DNA from: Doryteuthis pealeii
Lineage: Eukaryota; Mollusca; Cephalopoda; Myopsida; Loliginidae
DNA: 64,000 nt
Direction of reading: 5' to 3'
NCBI GenBank assembly: GCA_023376005.1
Contig: CM042152.1
Location: 85,885,856 to 85,949,855 of the forward strand
Below, in pieces: positions 1-10,479 of this stretch. The translations under genes were made by a program, and so were the position numbers. The notes below the pieces were generated by a model. The model was not told where the DNA came from. It was given only the letters and a program-made list of their open reading frames with translations, and searched no databases. Each line of letters opens with the position of its first letter. The first letter of the stretch is position 1.

Positions 1-405
1 ATTGGCTGGTCACATCAAGCCCTAGCACCTATATGATTGTCCCAACCCTATTGCCCTAATGGCAAGCCCCAACCCTTTTTATCATATGCGTGCTAGAAGG
101 CGGTGGCTGAGTGGCTACATGTCCTAGAAATGACGTTAAACTCTATCTGATGGTGAGGTTCCAGTTTTGGAAGTTTGGGGAATGTGGAGCACCCCTTCAT
201 CACCATTGCTCCCTGGTCCACTCTGACCTGGAGTGGTAGTACCTGTTAGGGTCCTATCTATAGGTTAAATAGAAAAATGTATTTATAAAAAAATTGTGTA
301 TCTATTAAGAATTAATTTCAAAACTTTATCGGCATTAAATAACCCACTGAGGTTGATATGCCGTAAAACAAAACAAACCAAAACCAAACCAAACCAAATG
401 TTGAT
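1..405 (+). mobile_element. Family H non-LTR/SINE-like element, 5'-truncated by window edge
   Basis: The 3' two thirds of a dispersed ~590-bp element whose most complete copy is 44061-44652 (minus). It ends with the family's tail: a GGCATTAAAT motif, GATATGCCGTAAAAC, then AAAC/AAACC repeats. There is no coding capacity. Retroposition is inferred from the A-rich tail and from the target duplications of other copies. Confidence 0.85.
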
Positions 406-1091
406 CTTGTTTGTTTACTTGTTTCTTTCTTTTAGTTAACTAACAATAAATTCTCAATCTAAATTTCTGGTCATGTAAGAGATAATGTAAAAAAAAAAAA
501 AAAGATTTTAAAATCTATAAATTTACATTTTCTTGGTTGTTATAGTAGAGATAATACTTCTGATCAGATTAGAAATCTTCAGGAATCCTACTCATTTAGA
601 AAAGCAAATGGAATATGATAAAAAAAAAAAAAGAAGGTACTTGGGATTTAAAAGAAAGAATTTTTGTTCTGTTGATAAAATGCTGAATAATTCATCAAGT
701 ATTTCAGAGAAAATTCACAGTGAAATAAAATTGTTTTGAATATTTGCAACATTTTAGTAAGAAGCAAATGGGACTATAAATTATTCTCTCATAGTAAGGT
801 AAGAGAAATTGAAATGTGTGTGTGTGTGTGTGTGTGGGGGGATTCCTTGTGGAACAGAGGACTGCAACAACACCATTATATTATCAGTGATGGTGCTGTG
901 GTTTTCATAGCAAGTAGGATTTTATTGGGCGGAGTTGTTTGCCCCCATTCCTTTGGTTTTAGTTTTTCCTTCTCTTAGACCAATTTGACTACCTGCAAGC
1001 TCAGTCTTTCCTACTGTAATTCAATCGACTTGTATTATCAAACTTGACCACATCCTCTCTTAGCTCTACATGTCCAACTTCACTTTCTTGC
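406..1091. other. No recognisable feature
   Basis: AT-rich sequence with homopurine runs and a short (GT)n tract near 814-834. The reading frames here look random. Confidence 0.6.
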
Positions 1092-1405
1092 AATTGAAGT
1101 CAGTAAGTCTACTGTTGGTTTGAATAACAGCAGCTAACTAAGTACAACTTAAGCAGTGTCCAAGACAGTTGGTATATATATAAATCCAGAATGACCCATT
1201 CATGAATTTGGATGATTTGGGTGATTCCATTCCTTGAGTTCTGATTGGCTGCTTGACTGCTTGATTTGAATGACATTGTGGAGTCTTATATATATCCTGT
1301 CATTCTGCAGTAGACTTTGTGACATTCAGGTTTGTATTTAAGTTACAACCGTTTGTTGCCTTGTCTTCCCAGTTTGACGGTAATTGGAACTTTAATTATT
1401 CTTCA
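1092..1405 (+). mobile_element. Solo LTR, family LTR-1 (sense +)
   Basis: About 314 bp, starting ATTGAAGTCAG and ending TTATTCTTCA. In sense orientation it has an ATTGG (CCAAT) box, a TATATATA box about 40 bp downstream and an initiator-like CATTCTGCAGTAG: a retroviral-type U3-R layout. There is no internal region next to it. Flanking 5-mers (CTTGC and CATAA) do not match, so the target duplication has decayed or been lost by recombination. Confidence 0.85.
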
Positions 1406-1594
1406 CATAATGCTCACTCAAGCTCACCTTAACAAAATTTAACTCGCCTTCTGCCAGATATTTGACTTTATATTCACCTACCCCAACTCCCACAATGCTT
1501 CTCATTCTCTCGGTCTGCACTCTTATATAAAAAAGAGTCACCTTTGGACGCCACTCTTTCTCTGGCCACAAAGTAAGTGAAGTTCAATTTTTTA

Positions 1595-1851
1595 GGGTCG
1601 GGTTAGCTCAGTCGGTAGAGCGTTCGGCTAGAAACCACAAGGTTCCTAGTTCGATACCGGTCCTCGCCAACTCAGCGTATGAGTAGCACAGGGATCTGTG
1701 CGGTAAAGTAAGGAGCTGATGGTAGGTGTGGCGCTCCACCTCAGACGCTAAAACAATCTCCTTGGTCTAGCACTATTGAAAAGGGGATAGACTCCCTCGC
1801 TGTATGGCTGATACCGACTTTAGGCCGCCCCGTCGACTTTACTTTACTTTT
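1595..1851 (+). mobile_element. tRNA-derived SINE (SINE-R), near full length
   Basis: The head resembles a tRNA, with A box TAGCTCAGTCGG (1604-1615) and B-box-like AGTTCGATACC (1648-1658) at normal spacing. An unrelated ~180-bp body follows, ending TTTAGGCCGCCCCGTCGACTT and a short TTTAC repeat tail. Six other copies or pieces occur in the window. The pol III promoter layout marks it as a SINE rather than a working tRNA gene: the acceptor stem does not close. Confidence 0.85.
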
Positions 1852-1963
1852 ACACCTACTATAGTTGTTGGGAAGAGAGATTGGGAGAAACACAAACAGC
1901 CTCATCCAGAATTTGATCTTAGCTCATCATGTCTATTTACTATGATGATAATTGCTACATCAA

Positions 1964-2025
1964 CTGCATTTCCCATCAAAAGTAAAATCAATTTGGCATT
2001 AATGTTAGTGTAGCAGTAAAATAAA
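1964..2025. repeat. 62-bp direct repeat, copy 1
   Basis: Closely matches 2629-2690 (both run from CTGC..TTTCCCATCA to GCAGTAAAATAAA). The two copies bracket about 600 bp that includes an LTR-like stretch. Confidence 0.8.
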
Positions 2026-2170
2026 TTCCCACTTCCTCCTCTTCCCCTGAATAAGGTACCCTGTGACCTGGTCATTCCCCTCCGGTAGAAATAGTTCTTG
2101 GGTTTTAAAAACCCCTAAAATATATGTGAATGCATTTTTGAGATTGTTTGGAGTACTTATTTTTGCCTTT

Positions 2171-2553
2171 GTGTTATGGATAAGTAAATCACTGCTGTTT
2201 GTGCAGTGAAATAGAAAAAGGTTTTAATAAAAGATAAAAGTTTGTAGGGTCTTGGACTGCGAGTAGTAATTTTGGTATTGTCAGGTCTAGGGAGGCCTGG
2301 GAAGAATCTTTCTTTCCGTTTTGAGGTGACCCTCTGAACAGGTCACAAACCTGAGGCTCCCATGTGAGCAACCTTTTGGCGGTTATTTTGGAACCGCAAT
2401 TCTTAGTATAAGAACTACTAAGATATTGGTCTAGTTTTATGTCCAAGCCCCTACGTGCCAACAAAGTTTTCACGGCATGCGCCGTATGAAAAAATAAAGT
2501 ATATATTTTGAATTACAGTGTGGTTTGTACGTCCTTTGGAGTGCACATGCTGC
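2171..2553 (-). mobile_element. Possible LTR-like sequence
   Basis: On the minus strand it begins TGTGCAGCATG and ends ATCCATAACA, i.e. TG..CA ends, with higher GC than its flanks. There is no second copy, no internal region and no convincing target duplication, so this is tentative. Confidence 0.25.
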
Positions 2554-2628
2554 ACAACCTTTTTGAAAATTAATCCAGAAAGCTGAACTTGTTGTTAGCA
2601 TAATGTGGGACCTCAACATTAATACCAC

Positions 2629-2690
2629 CTGCGTTTCCCATCATAAGTAAAATCAATATGGCATTAATGTTAGTGTAGCAGTAAAATAAA
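2629..2690. repeat. 62-bp direct repeat, copy 2
   Basis: Partner of 1964-2025, with about 5 mismatches. Confidence 0.8.
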
Positions 2691-3474
2691 CTAACTAAAT
2701 AAAAGGAATAATCAGTGTTAAATTTGTTAACCTGATCGTTAGGATCTCTTGGTATTTTGTATTTGATTTTGCTTCTATACACATGGATGTATATATTGTA
2801 AAACAATATTCTCACTCAGAAATATAGAAAAATCATCTAACCTTTTAAAAACTTGTAATTAAAGAAAATGAGCCAAAAGTATTATTTTTGATAAAACCGT
2901 GACAATTTTAATTATTAGATAGTTAGTTTTCTGAAATATCTCAAAAAAGATAAAAAGAAAAGGACATTGTTCATAGATACCTGAGGAAAAATCATTGATT
3001 TTAATTTTAAATTTTTTTTTTTTTTTTTTACAAATTGAACTTATATCTTGCAGTAATTTTATTGAGGTGATTCATTATCTACAGATTATATTCTTCTCTT
3101 AAAATAATTAAAATCTTCTGAACCAATAATGGATTTTAATTGGAAAGCTAACAATAAATATGGAAATAAAAAAAATAGGATTTTAAATGAGATTTTCTCC
3201 ACATGGAAAGACATGAAAAGTGGAATTTTTTTTTCTTATATTTCACTTATTATTTCACTTATTATTTAGGCAATGCAGTGTAACTGATATTAGAATCTTA
3301 ATTTAAATTCATCTGTCTTAAAATGAAGTAATTTACTGATAAAACCATACTGAATCATAAAGGTATGGTGATTTATCATCATTAATATCTAAAATAATAA
3401 TCTCAATCTTATTCTCCCCACCATTTTTTAGGAGAAGAGAATGAAAGATACAATAAGATCCTAATGTAGTTATT
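2691..3474. other. No recognisable feature
   Basis: AT-rich sequence with poly-T and poly-A runs. Confidence 0.6.
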
Positions 3475-3865
3475 TACCCAACCCTTCTATTATAGGCAAG
3501 ATATTATTCAAGGTCAATTTTCAAGTGGTTTTCAAACTGGTTTGAATTCAGAGTTTACCATTTCCTAGACTAGTTGCCATACATATCAGGACTAAAGGGG
3601 CCAAGTCTGTCCTACTATTTTACCTAAAGCAGAGGAGAAAATGAGATGGATTCATGTCTTTTCTTTCAAGGCATCAGCATGAAGTAAAATGCAAACTGTC
3701 TTGTCCAGGATTTGAACTTGGTTTTCAAGATTCACTCTTATGCCTCAAGTGCCTCCTAAGATTTAATGTAGTTATTTGTTCAGCTTAGTTGTGGCATGAG
3801 ACAAGAGATATAGGCAGCCAGTGAGAATCAAACTCACTTGAAACTAGTGCCCAAACTAGGCATCA
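3475..3865 (-). mobile_element. tRNA-derived SINE (SINE-T), diverged
   Basis: On the minus strand it carries the SINE-T body: AGTTCAAATCCTGG-like B box, CAGACTGGGCTCTTTAACC-like core (diverged) and CTCTGAATTCAAACC module. Its tail (ACCTTGTGTCACATCC in the consensus) is degraded. Copies elsewhere: 15278, 28416, 29536, 32035, 40345, 55783, 58374. Confidence 0.65.
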
Positions 3866-3918
3866 GTCGTATTAGTACTAATAGTAGTAGTAGGGGAATC
3901 CCTGTGGTGTAGGCACTA

Positions 3919-4062
3919 ATGTGCTTAACTGCAACTGTACTACAAACGGACATGCTGGCTAAGGCAGGATCGCTGAAGACATTAGACGATAATGTAAGCC
4001 ATGCAAGAGCATTTGAAATGGCCATGCGAGACCAGAATAAAATGTCTGGTGTCACGGATGTA
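3919..4062 (+). pseudogene. Ty3/gypsy-type gag remnant
   Basis: The frame contains LQTDMLAKAGSLKTLDDN followed by HARAFEMAMRDQNKM. I recognise this as the helical C-terminal part of gypsy capsid-like Gag proteins. Only about 45 recognisable residues remain. The ATG at 3919 is incidental and the frame runs on into LTR sequence. It lies directly upstream of an LTR-2 fragment in the same orientation, which fits a collapsed provirus-like copy. Family assignment is from memory of the motif and needs a protein search. Confidence 0.6.
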
Positions 4063-4121
4063 GCAAGACTGCGAACATCAGCTTATCGCTGTCAGAGGCA
4101 GGCCCAAAATACAGCCCGTTC

Positions 4122-4235
4122 GGATGCCAGCCGCAATCAAGGACTGTATTAAGTTACAGCTTGCCTGTTGTTCTCGTCTGCTAACTCGACGGTAGTTAGA
4201 ACCCCACTGCGATGGTGAGTATCATTGTTTCTACA
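4122..4235 (+). mobile_element. LTR-2 fragment (3' end, sense +)
   Basis: Matches the last ~110 bp of the LTR-2 copies at 49369-49688 and 5427-5715, ending TTTCTACA. It directly follows the gag remnant. Confidence 0.7.
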
Positions 4236-4575
4236 GCAACATTGTACTATTTCTCTGAATGTTTGAGATGAGGCTTGAAGATTAGTATTATCTGCATTAT
4301 TTGGACTATTGTCCCCATCTTCATTGTTATATCTTCATAGCGGAATGAGAACAGGATAACCCTGTGGAATAAATAAAGGGTTAGGTTCAAAGTTCCGTAA
4401 TGGCTCCCGATTACGACAAGAAAGTTCCCGAGTTCGAAAAGAAGGTTCCCGAGTCCGACAAGAAATACCTGAAGAAGGCCGGAGGGCATATTGGCCGAAA
4501 CGTTGTACAAATAACAATGAAGATGGGGACAATAGTCCGAATAATGCAGATAATACTAATGCAACATTGTAGTAA
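4236..4575 (+). mobile_element. Gypsy leader-like sequence, partly folded back on itself
   Basis: The forward part (about 4331-4575) matches 54880-55125 (+) and 37040-37290 (-). It contains ATGGCTCCCGATTACGACAA and the block CCGGAGGGCATATTGGCCGA. The left part (about 4246-4330) is an inverted copy of the end of the same block, giving arms of ~50-100 bp around 4287-4330 and 4512-4562. At 54880 the block follows an LTR-1 copy and at 37040 it precedes gag, so it is probably the leader/early gag region. Confidence 0.55.
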
Positions 4576-4635
4576 GCAAATTCAGACTTCAGTTGTGCTA
4601 CTACATTTACTTTTAGACTAATACACTCAGGAAAA

Positions 4636-5174
4636 GGGTATTTGCCTGCTCATCCCACTTATGAGGGCTGGACACAAGGTCTCGTTTTTATGTGGGTACA
4701 TAAAAATTGCATCGATCTGGGGGGATGGCCCCTTGGATCGATGCTATTAATTGTACTTTACCGGTCCAGAGGCCGAAGCACACTGGACCCCCAGCCGAGG
4801 GCATCTGGTAAGGATATTTGCCTGCTCCCACTTATGAGGGCTGGACACAAGGTCTCGTTTTTACGTGGGCACATAAAAATTGCGTCGATCCAGGAGGATG
4901 GCCCCCTGGATCGACGCTATTAATTGTACTTTACCGGTCCAGAGGCCGAAGCACTCTGGACCCCCAGCCGAGGCCGGGTATAGAAGGTAAGGGTATTTGC
5001 CTGCTCATCCCACTTATGAGGGCTGGACACAAGGTCTCGTTTTTACGTGGGCACATAAAAATTGTAAGGATCTGGGGGGCATAGCCCCCTTGGATCGATG
5101 CTATTAATTGTACTTTACCGGTCCAGGGCCGAAGCACACTGGACCCCCAGCCGAGGCCGGGTATAGAAGGTAAG
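4636..5174 (+). repeat. Tandem array, three ~180-bp units with conserved hairpins
   Basis: Units start near 4636, 4811 and 4991 with GG(G)TATTTGCCTGCTC and end CCGGGTATAGAAGGTAAG. Each holds a palindromic stem around GATC..GATC and a second hairpin GGTCCAG..CTGGACC. In unit 1 the stem is GCATCGATC/GATCGATGC and in unit 2 GCGTCGATC/GATCGACGC, so both arms changed together. In unit 3 the left arm has decayed. No coding frame is convincing and the function is unknown. Confidence 0.85.
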
Positions 5175-5194
5175 TGTCAAAGCATAGAATCTAG

Positions 5195-5221
5195 AACAGA
5201 TACTACACTTTGATCTTAGGA
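5195..5221 (-). pseudogene. U2 snRNA fragment
   Basis: On the minus strand the sequence reads CTAAGATCAAAGTGTAGTAT then CTGTTCT. This is the U2 5' region containing the branch-point-recognition GTAGTA, with one extra A. Flanking sequence departs from U2 on both sides, so it is a ~27-nt pseudogene scrap, probably carried by a retroelement. It abuts the tandem array and the palindrome. Confidence 0.65.
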
Positions 5222-5228
5222 TGTATTC

Positions 5229-5371
5229 AATGCCAAAGCCATCTGTAATAAAGAGCAGTAATGATACTATTTAACCGATAGTTGGGAGATGAAAAGTATA
5301 AACCCCTTCATCTCCCAACTATCGGTTAATAGTAATCATTACTGCTCTTTTATACAGATGGCTTTGGCATT
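5229..5371. repeat. Palindrome, ~64-bp arms, 13-nt loop
   Basis: Left arm 5229-5293 (AATGCCAAAGCCATCTGT..) pairs with right arm 5307-5371 (..ACAGATGGCTTTGGCATT) with only a few mismatches or indels. The right arm runs straight into a family H tail. Confidence 0.9.
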
Positions 5372-5416
5372 AAATACCCCATGAAGGATGATATGCCATT
5401 AAAACAAACCAAAACT
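5363..5416 (+). mobile_element. Family H tail fragment
   Basis: GGCATTAAATACCCC..GATATGCCATTAAAAC followed by an AAACC-rich tail: the 3' terminus of family H only. Confidence 0.6.
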
Positions 5417-5426
5417 AAGTAGTAGT

Positions 5427-5715
5427 TGTTGGATTTTTCAAGTGTTCAGCTCTGTTACAAGCTGGCTACTAAACTGAAACTAGAGTTTGGTAGGTGGCTT
5501 ATATGGAGCTTTGGAATGTTCCATTATGAACTCAGGCAAGTTCATTTGCTAGGTTCTGATTGGCTGTTGGTTTCCTGGGTGAGTAAGGACATGTACAAGT
5601 ACCCACTCTTCAGCCATCACTTTGCACTATGCCAGCAACATGAAAGGACTGTATTTAAGTTACAGCTTGCATGTTTGTTCTTGTCTGCTAACTTGACGGT
5701 AGTTAGACTTCTACA
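5427..5715 (+). mobile_element. Solo LTR, family LTR-2, with 5-bp target duplication
   Basis: Starts TGTTGGATTT, ends CTTCTACA, and is flanked by GTAGT on both sides (5422-5426 and 5716-5720). It carries a TGATTGGCTG (CCAAT) box. It is the same family as 49369-49688 and 50591-50910. Confidence 0.85.
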
Positions 5716-5720
5716 GTAGT

Positions 5721-7097
5721 AGTATGGAAGTTCTTAAAAATAAAGACAGTTTCTTTCAAATAGATTAGGTTGATGGCACCACTAGTGGAATTAAAGCCCC
5801 AAACTCTTACGTGCAGTATTAACCACATGTTGGACAAAGAATTCTATTATTTACTGTTGGGTTGATAAATGCCTGTTGCATGTACTGTCACTGGTGGTTC
5901 CCCCTGTAGATATAGATGTCATCACTCTTCTAAGGTCAAGTGTATATAGGATTGAACAAACAAAAGAAAAAGAATATTAGAAATGATGATGATCAAATAT
6001 ATAGGATGATCTGCATATCTTATATACCATTTAGTACAATCGACGCTGATAGAAGAGATAAAAGTGAGAGGAACAAATTAAGTGTAAAAATATCAAAGAT
6101 ATTTATTATAGCATTTCATACTATATAAGCTATATCAGTATTTTATATACCATTTAGTAGACATGGATAGGGGGAAATAAAAGTGAGAGGAACAAATGAA
6201 ATAAGTACAAAGATATCAAAGAAAACAGTTTTCTCATTATGGTACAAAGATTATTAGTTTTTGTGCTTGTACTTTTTTTTTTTTTTTTGTTTTCGTTCTA
6301 TTGTACATCTTATGATCAATAAAACTGAGAGGAAATGTTATGTTCATTTCTGTGATAAATTTAGCCGAAAGACTCCCGGAAATAGAGGAAATCTTTATTA
6401 CTTGAAAACAAAATGAAAAGAGACATTATCTGTTTGGTGATCCTTATGTTTCCTAACAACACTGTCAAAAGGAGAACTCTTGACAGAAAAAGTTTGTATT
6501 TGTCAGACTTGCCGATCTGCAGGCTAAATTCGTAGCTATCAATGTTATTGCTGGTGTTTGTAGTGATTGTTACTGGGAACTTGAAGCAACATTTTTAGTG
6601 ATTCATTCATGTTATCTCCTAAAGGCATAGTTTAGAGGAAATACTTGTAAGGTTTTCACAAATAGTTCCACTGGGCACAAGCCATATTGTGAGATTTTCT
6701 TATTCAGAATAGATCAACGTTGGCAGAATCAGGGAAAATGGTGAATCTAATTCCTTTATAGACTTATTTTATGGAATTATCATAAATACAAAGAATGTTG
6801 AAGGAATCTCTTTAAAGATAATTATATATTTAATGATTACTTTCTGAATGTTATATATTTTCTGAAGCCAGAATTCTACCTTTAATATATGATGTAATAT
6901 TTAGGAATATGTTTGTGGTTAGGAATGTGTAGTATCAAAATCATTTAAACTGAAGAAGAAATCTTGATCAAATACGAAGCTTATTTGTTCCATTTCCTTC
7001 AATAATAAAGGTATGCCTAATATAAGAAAATAATTTATTAATCACAAGGACCCAAATAGTTTGGGTTGACTTTGAAGATCTTATTCAACAGAACCTT
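5721..7097. other. No recognisable feature
   Basis: AT-rich sequence. A phrase TATATACCATTTAGTA occurs twice (about 6020 and 6150) with similar downstream text, a local duplication of about 90 bp. Nothing coding. Confidence 0.6.
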
Positions 7098-7405
7098 TGA
7101 AGAATAATTAAAGTTCCAATTACCGTCGAACTGGGAAGACAAGGCAGCAAACGGTTGTAACTGAAATACAAACCCGAAAGCTACAAAGTCCATTGCAAAA
7201 TGACAAAGTATATATGACTGCACAATGTCATTGAAATCAAGCAGTCAAGCAGCCAATCAGAACTCAAGGAATGGAATCACCCAAATCACCCAGATTCATG
7301 GATGGATCATTCTTGATTCCTATTTATACCAACTGTCTTGGACACTGCTTGAGTTCTACTTAGCTGCTGTTATTCAAACCAACAGTAGACTAACTGACTT
7401 CAATA
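7098..7405 (-). mobile_element. Solo LTR, LTR-1, with 5-bp target duplication
   Basis: Plus-strand ends are TGAAGAATAATT and GACTTCAATA, flanked by ACCTT at 7093-7097 and 7406-7410. Sense is minus: in that orientation a CCAAT box and TATATA box precede the initiator-like site. Confidence 0.92.
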
Positions 7406-8439
7406 ACCTTTGAAGAAAATCAAAACCCACTCTAAGATTTTAAAATTTTGGTTCTGCAATCTAGAGTTTTGAAAAGATTATTTGAGTAGTTGTTTATAAG
7501 AACTATTCTTGAAAGTTTGGGTAGCTCTTTTATCGTTTGGTTCTAGACATATGGAATCCATTGAAATTTGTTCAAATATAATGTAGATTTACATTTCTTT
7601 TTCCTAATTTTTAACTCCCAAACCAAACTGAACCAACAGAATAGTCAAATTAAACAAATAGATTTAAAGATTGAACAATATAAGTAAAACAATATCTTTA
7701 AAAAGATGAGACACTAATTATCTAACTAGTTTTCTTGCCTTGGCTTTTGAAAAAATGCTTGTTATGTCAAATATGAATTCTTTATAAATTCTTAGCATGA
7801 TAACATATTTTTCACTTCAATTATTGTATGTTTTGCCCAAGGATAACTTGGAAGAAGTGCTACTTGGTAGTTGCTTAGAAATAAGAAAGGTTTCAAATGT
7901 GAATATCTATTCTAATTTATTAAAAAAATATTATAATTCAACATAGAAGGGGGCCTTTTGTTTTTCTTTTTTTTTTCCATATGAATTACAGTTCAATGAA
8001 TAAGAAAATTTATCAAAATTAAATATTAGCAGAATAAATTTTAGATTGGACATAAGACAAAAGAAAGAAGTCAGTTTTTTTTCTCTTTATTTACTATTTA
8101 CCTATTTCTTTGATGAAAAGTTGTCCAAATCTTGTTTTTATTCAAAACTTTTATCCCAGGAATTAAAATGTGAAGGACATTTAATTGATAATAAAACTTG
8201 TGAATGCCATAATCATTTTGATTTAAAAAAAAAAAAATCACAAAAAACAAGAAAAACAAAAAAACAAATAAGAAAAAAGATGAAAATACATTTCAGAATC
8301 TCAGATAACCTAAAGCACTACTACTAGTACTACTACCAGCAACACTAATACTACTACTACTACAAAAAATTGTGCAGAAGGAATATGGCAGTGGTAATAA
8401 AATTAGAGATAAGAACTCCATTTAAATATATATATTATC
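7406..8439. other. No recognisable feature
   Basis: AT-rich sequence, A-rich 8222-8290, with (TAC)n/(CTA)n tracts around 8318-8362. The frames look random. Confidence 0.6.
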
Positions 8440-8665
8440 ATCAGGTTGTGCCAGCAGTACAGATCTCTATGAACTCTTTGCCATTTGTCCCAATTGGCCA
8501 TCACTCCTGGATGGTCCTCTACACAACATCCACTATCTGTGCAGTGCTGATCAATTTGTTTTTTGTTGGCCGACCCACACTAGTGTGCCCATGTGTAAGT
8601 GTTCACAGGAAAATGTCACTTATGAGTTTATCCCTGCTTCTCTAGCAGTGTCCAACATGTCTTTG
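8440..8665 (+). repeat. Dispersed repeat D, copy 1
   Basis: Shares diverged sequence with 25925-26084 and 58890-59115: GGCCATCACTCCTGG, GTCCTCTAC..CATCCA, GACCCACACTAGTGTG and AGCAGTGTCCA. It has no intact frame. Strand is arbitrary and it may be a fragment of a larger old element. Confidence 0.6.
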
Positions 8666-9339
8666 GTATCATTATATAATAAACTCCTGTGGTACAAGGT
8701 ATAACTTCAAGTCTCATTTGAAGCTATTTCATTGTTTGAACTTTTGGTGATTTTGTTTGAAGACCAAAAATGTGGTTTAAAAGAAAAAAGAAAAAAATTG
8801 GGGGGAAAAAAAAAATGAAGATAAAATTCACCATGAAACTCTAAACATAAAAATTCCCATTTATTATTTTAATCCTTTATTGAATTATCCATGCATTTAT
8901 TGGAAATTGAAATTTTTTTATTGAACAATTTTATCACCAATATTTGCTTCAACACCATTACTGTTAATGATTTGGAAAATTCAATCTGGTACTCTTTGAA
9001 CAATATGCCAAAGTAATTCATTGCTTCGATTCCAAGTTGCAAAAATTTCAGTTTTTGTGTTGTTGCACTGGATTCAATTCTTTCTCACTCATAAAAAAAA
9101 AGAATCTTCCTTACCAACCATCCTATTCATATGTTTTTAATGAGGTGATCCAGGCTGTTAGTTTACTAGACTAAATGATTTGAACCTTGCTCTTAAAGAA
9201 ATCATTGTAGGAATAGAATCAAGCTGAAACATTAAATTCACATTTCTTAGTCTATTCATCTATGTATTTAGCCAACTCCTTCACCAAGATGTGTGACAAA
9301 AGGTCAATTATTTTCAGCTGAGTGCATCGGATTTTAATT
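8666..9339. other. No recognisable feature
   Basis: AT-rich sequence with short A and G runs. Confidence 0.6.
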
Positions 9340-9463
9340 CGGTTTTTCTTCTAAACTGATTGCCTGACCAAGACAAAAGAACTCTATCTGCCCAACTGTT
9401 TACCCATAGCTGGGGGGAGTAGAGATGGTTTTATGCTTTTTCCCAAGGGTATTAGCTTGAAGT
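9340..9463 (-). mobile_element. SINE-T fragment
   Basis: Contains TTTACCCATAGCTGGGGGGA and CCCAAGGGTATTAGC, the minus-strand SINE-T body. LTR-1 is inserted in or next to its end at 9464. Confidence 0.6.
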
Positions 9464-9769
9464 TGAAGAATAATTAAAGTTCCAATTACCGTCGAACTGG
9501 GAAGACAAGGCAACAAACGGTTGTAACTCAAATACAAACCCGAATGCTACAAAGTCCACTGCAAAATGACAAAGTATATATAAGACTCCACAATGTCATT
9601 CAAATCAAGCAACCAATCAGAACTCAAGGAATGGAATCACCCAAATCACCCAGATTCATGGATGGATCATTCTTGATTCCTATTTATACCGGCTGTCTTG
9701 GACACTGCTTGAGTGGTACTTAGTTAGCTGCTGTTATTAAAACCAACAGTAGACTAACTGACTTCAATA
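9464..9769 (-). mobile_element. Solo LTR, LTR-1, with 5-bp target duplication
   Basis: Ends are TGAAGAATAATT and GACTTCAATA, flanked by GAAGT at 9459-9463 and 9770-9774. Sense is minus. Confidence 0.92.
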
Positions 9770-9774
9770 GAAGT

Positions 9775-10240
9775 GAACACAAACAACCTCATTCAGGATT
9801 TGAACTTGAGTTGCTAATTTAATTTCCTACAATGATAACTGTTATTTTAAGTCCAAAATATATCCATGTATTGTACCATATCTAACCATTTATGTCAACA
9901 AATTGAAGTGCTATCAGTCATGTTCAAAATCAAACAGCTTTGGTCTCTTTCCTGTATAAGTAAACACTTGACGCTATTTTTGATAACAGAAACCAATAAG
10001 TTGAACTTTGAATGCATGAATTAACAATGAGTTTAAAGTTTAGTGGAAAAAGCAATTTTCACTGAATATAATTCTGTTAAAACTGTTCAGTTCATAATCA
10101 CTGATCAATTCTACTGGACATTATTTACAAAATTTACATTTCTTAGTGCATCAATGTATTTTACCAGATTTAACCATTTATGTCAAGAAACCAAAATGTT
10201 ATCTTATCAGGTTCACTTCAAATCCTAAGCCTACAATATA

Positions 10241-10288
<48 letters not shown>

Positions 10289-10479
10289 ATAGCATAGATA
10301 TCAAAATTTCTGCCTCCAAATAACCCATGCAACAGTTTTCTTTGATAATTACCCTCACAATCAGAAATAGCCTTTGGTCTATCATATCTACATCAAAATT
10401 TTCTGGATCACATAAAAAATATGGATGTGAACCATGAAAATGACAAAAATAATAAATGTATTCTAAACAAAGAAATTAT
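9775..10479. other. AT-rich spacer with (TA)n microsatellite
   Basis: A (TA)n run spans about 10229-10286. Nothing else is recognised. Confidence 0.7.

Noticed and set aside
1595..1670. Functional tRNA gene
   Set aside because: A and B boxes exist, but the acceptor stem does not pair and the sequence continues into a SINE body with copies elsewhere.
4400..4621. Lys-rich frame MAPDYDKK.. as a small gene
   Set aside because: It is one of three copies of a gypsy leader-like block. The frame is not preserved in the others beyond the first part.
4642..5084. Overlapping repeated frames in the tandem array
   Set aside because: They arise because the unit is repeated and lacks stops by chance. Conservation follows hairpins, not codons.
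4636..5174. Spliced-leader RNA or snRNA gene array
   Set aside because: A GTAAG donor-like end and hairpins are present, but I see no Sm site of the form AAUUUUUGG at the right place, and no molluscan spliced leader is established to my knowledge.
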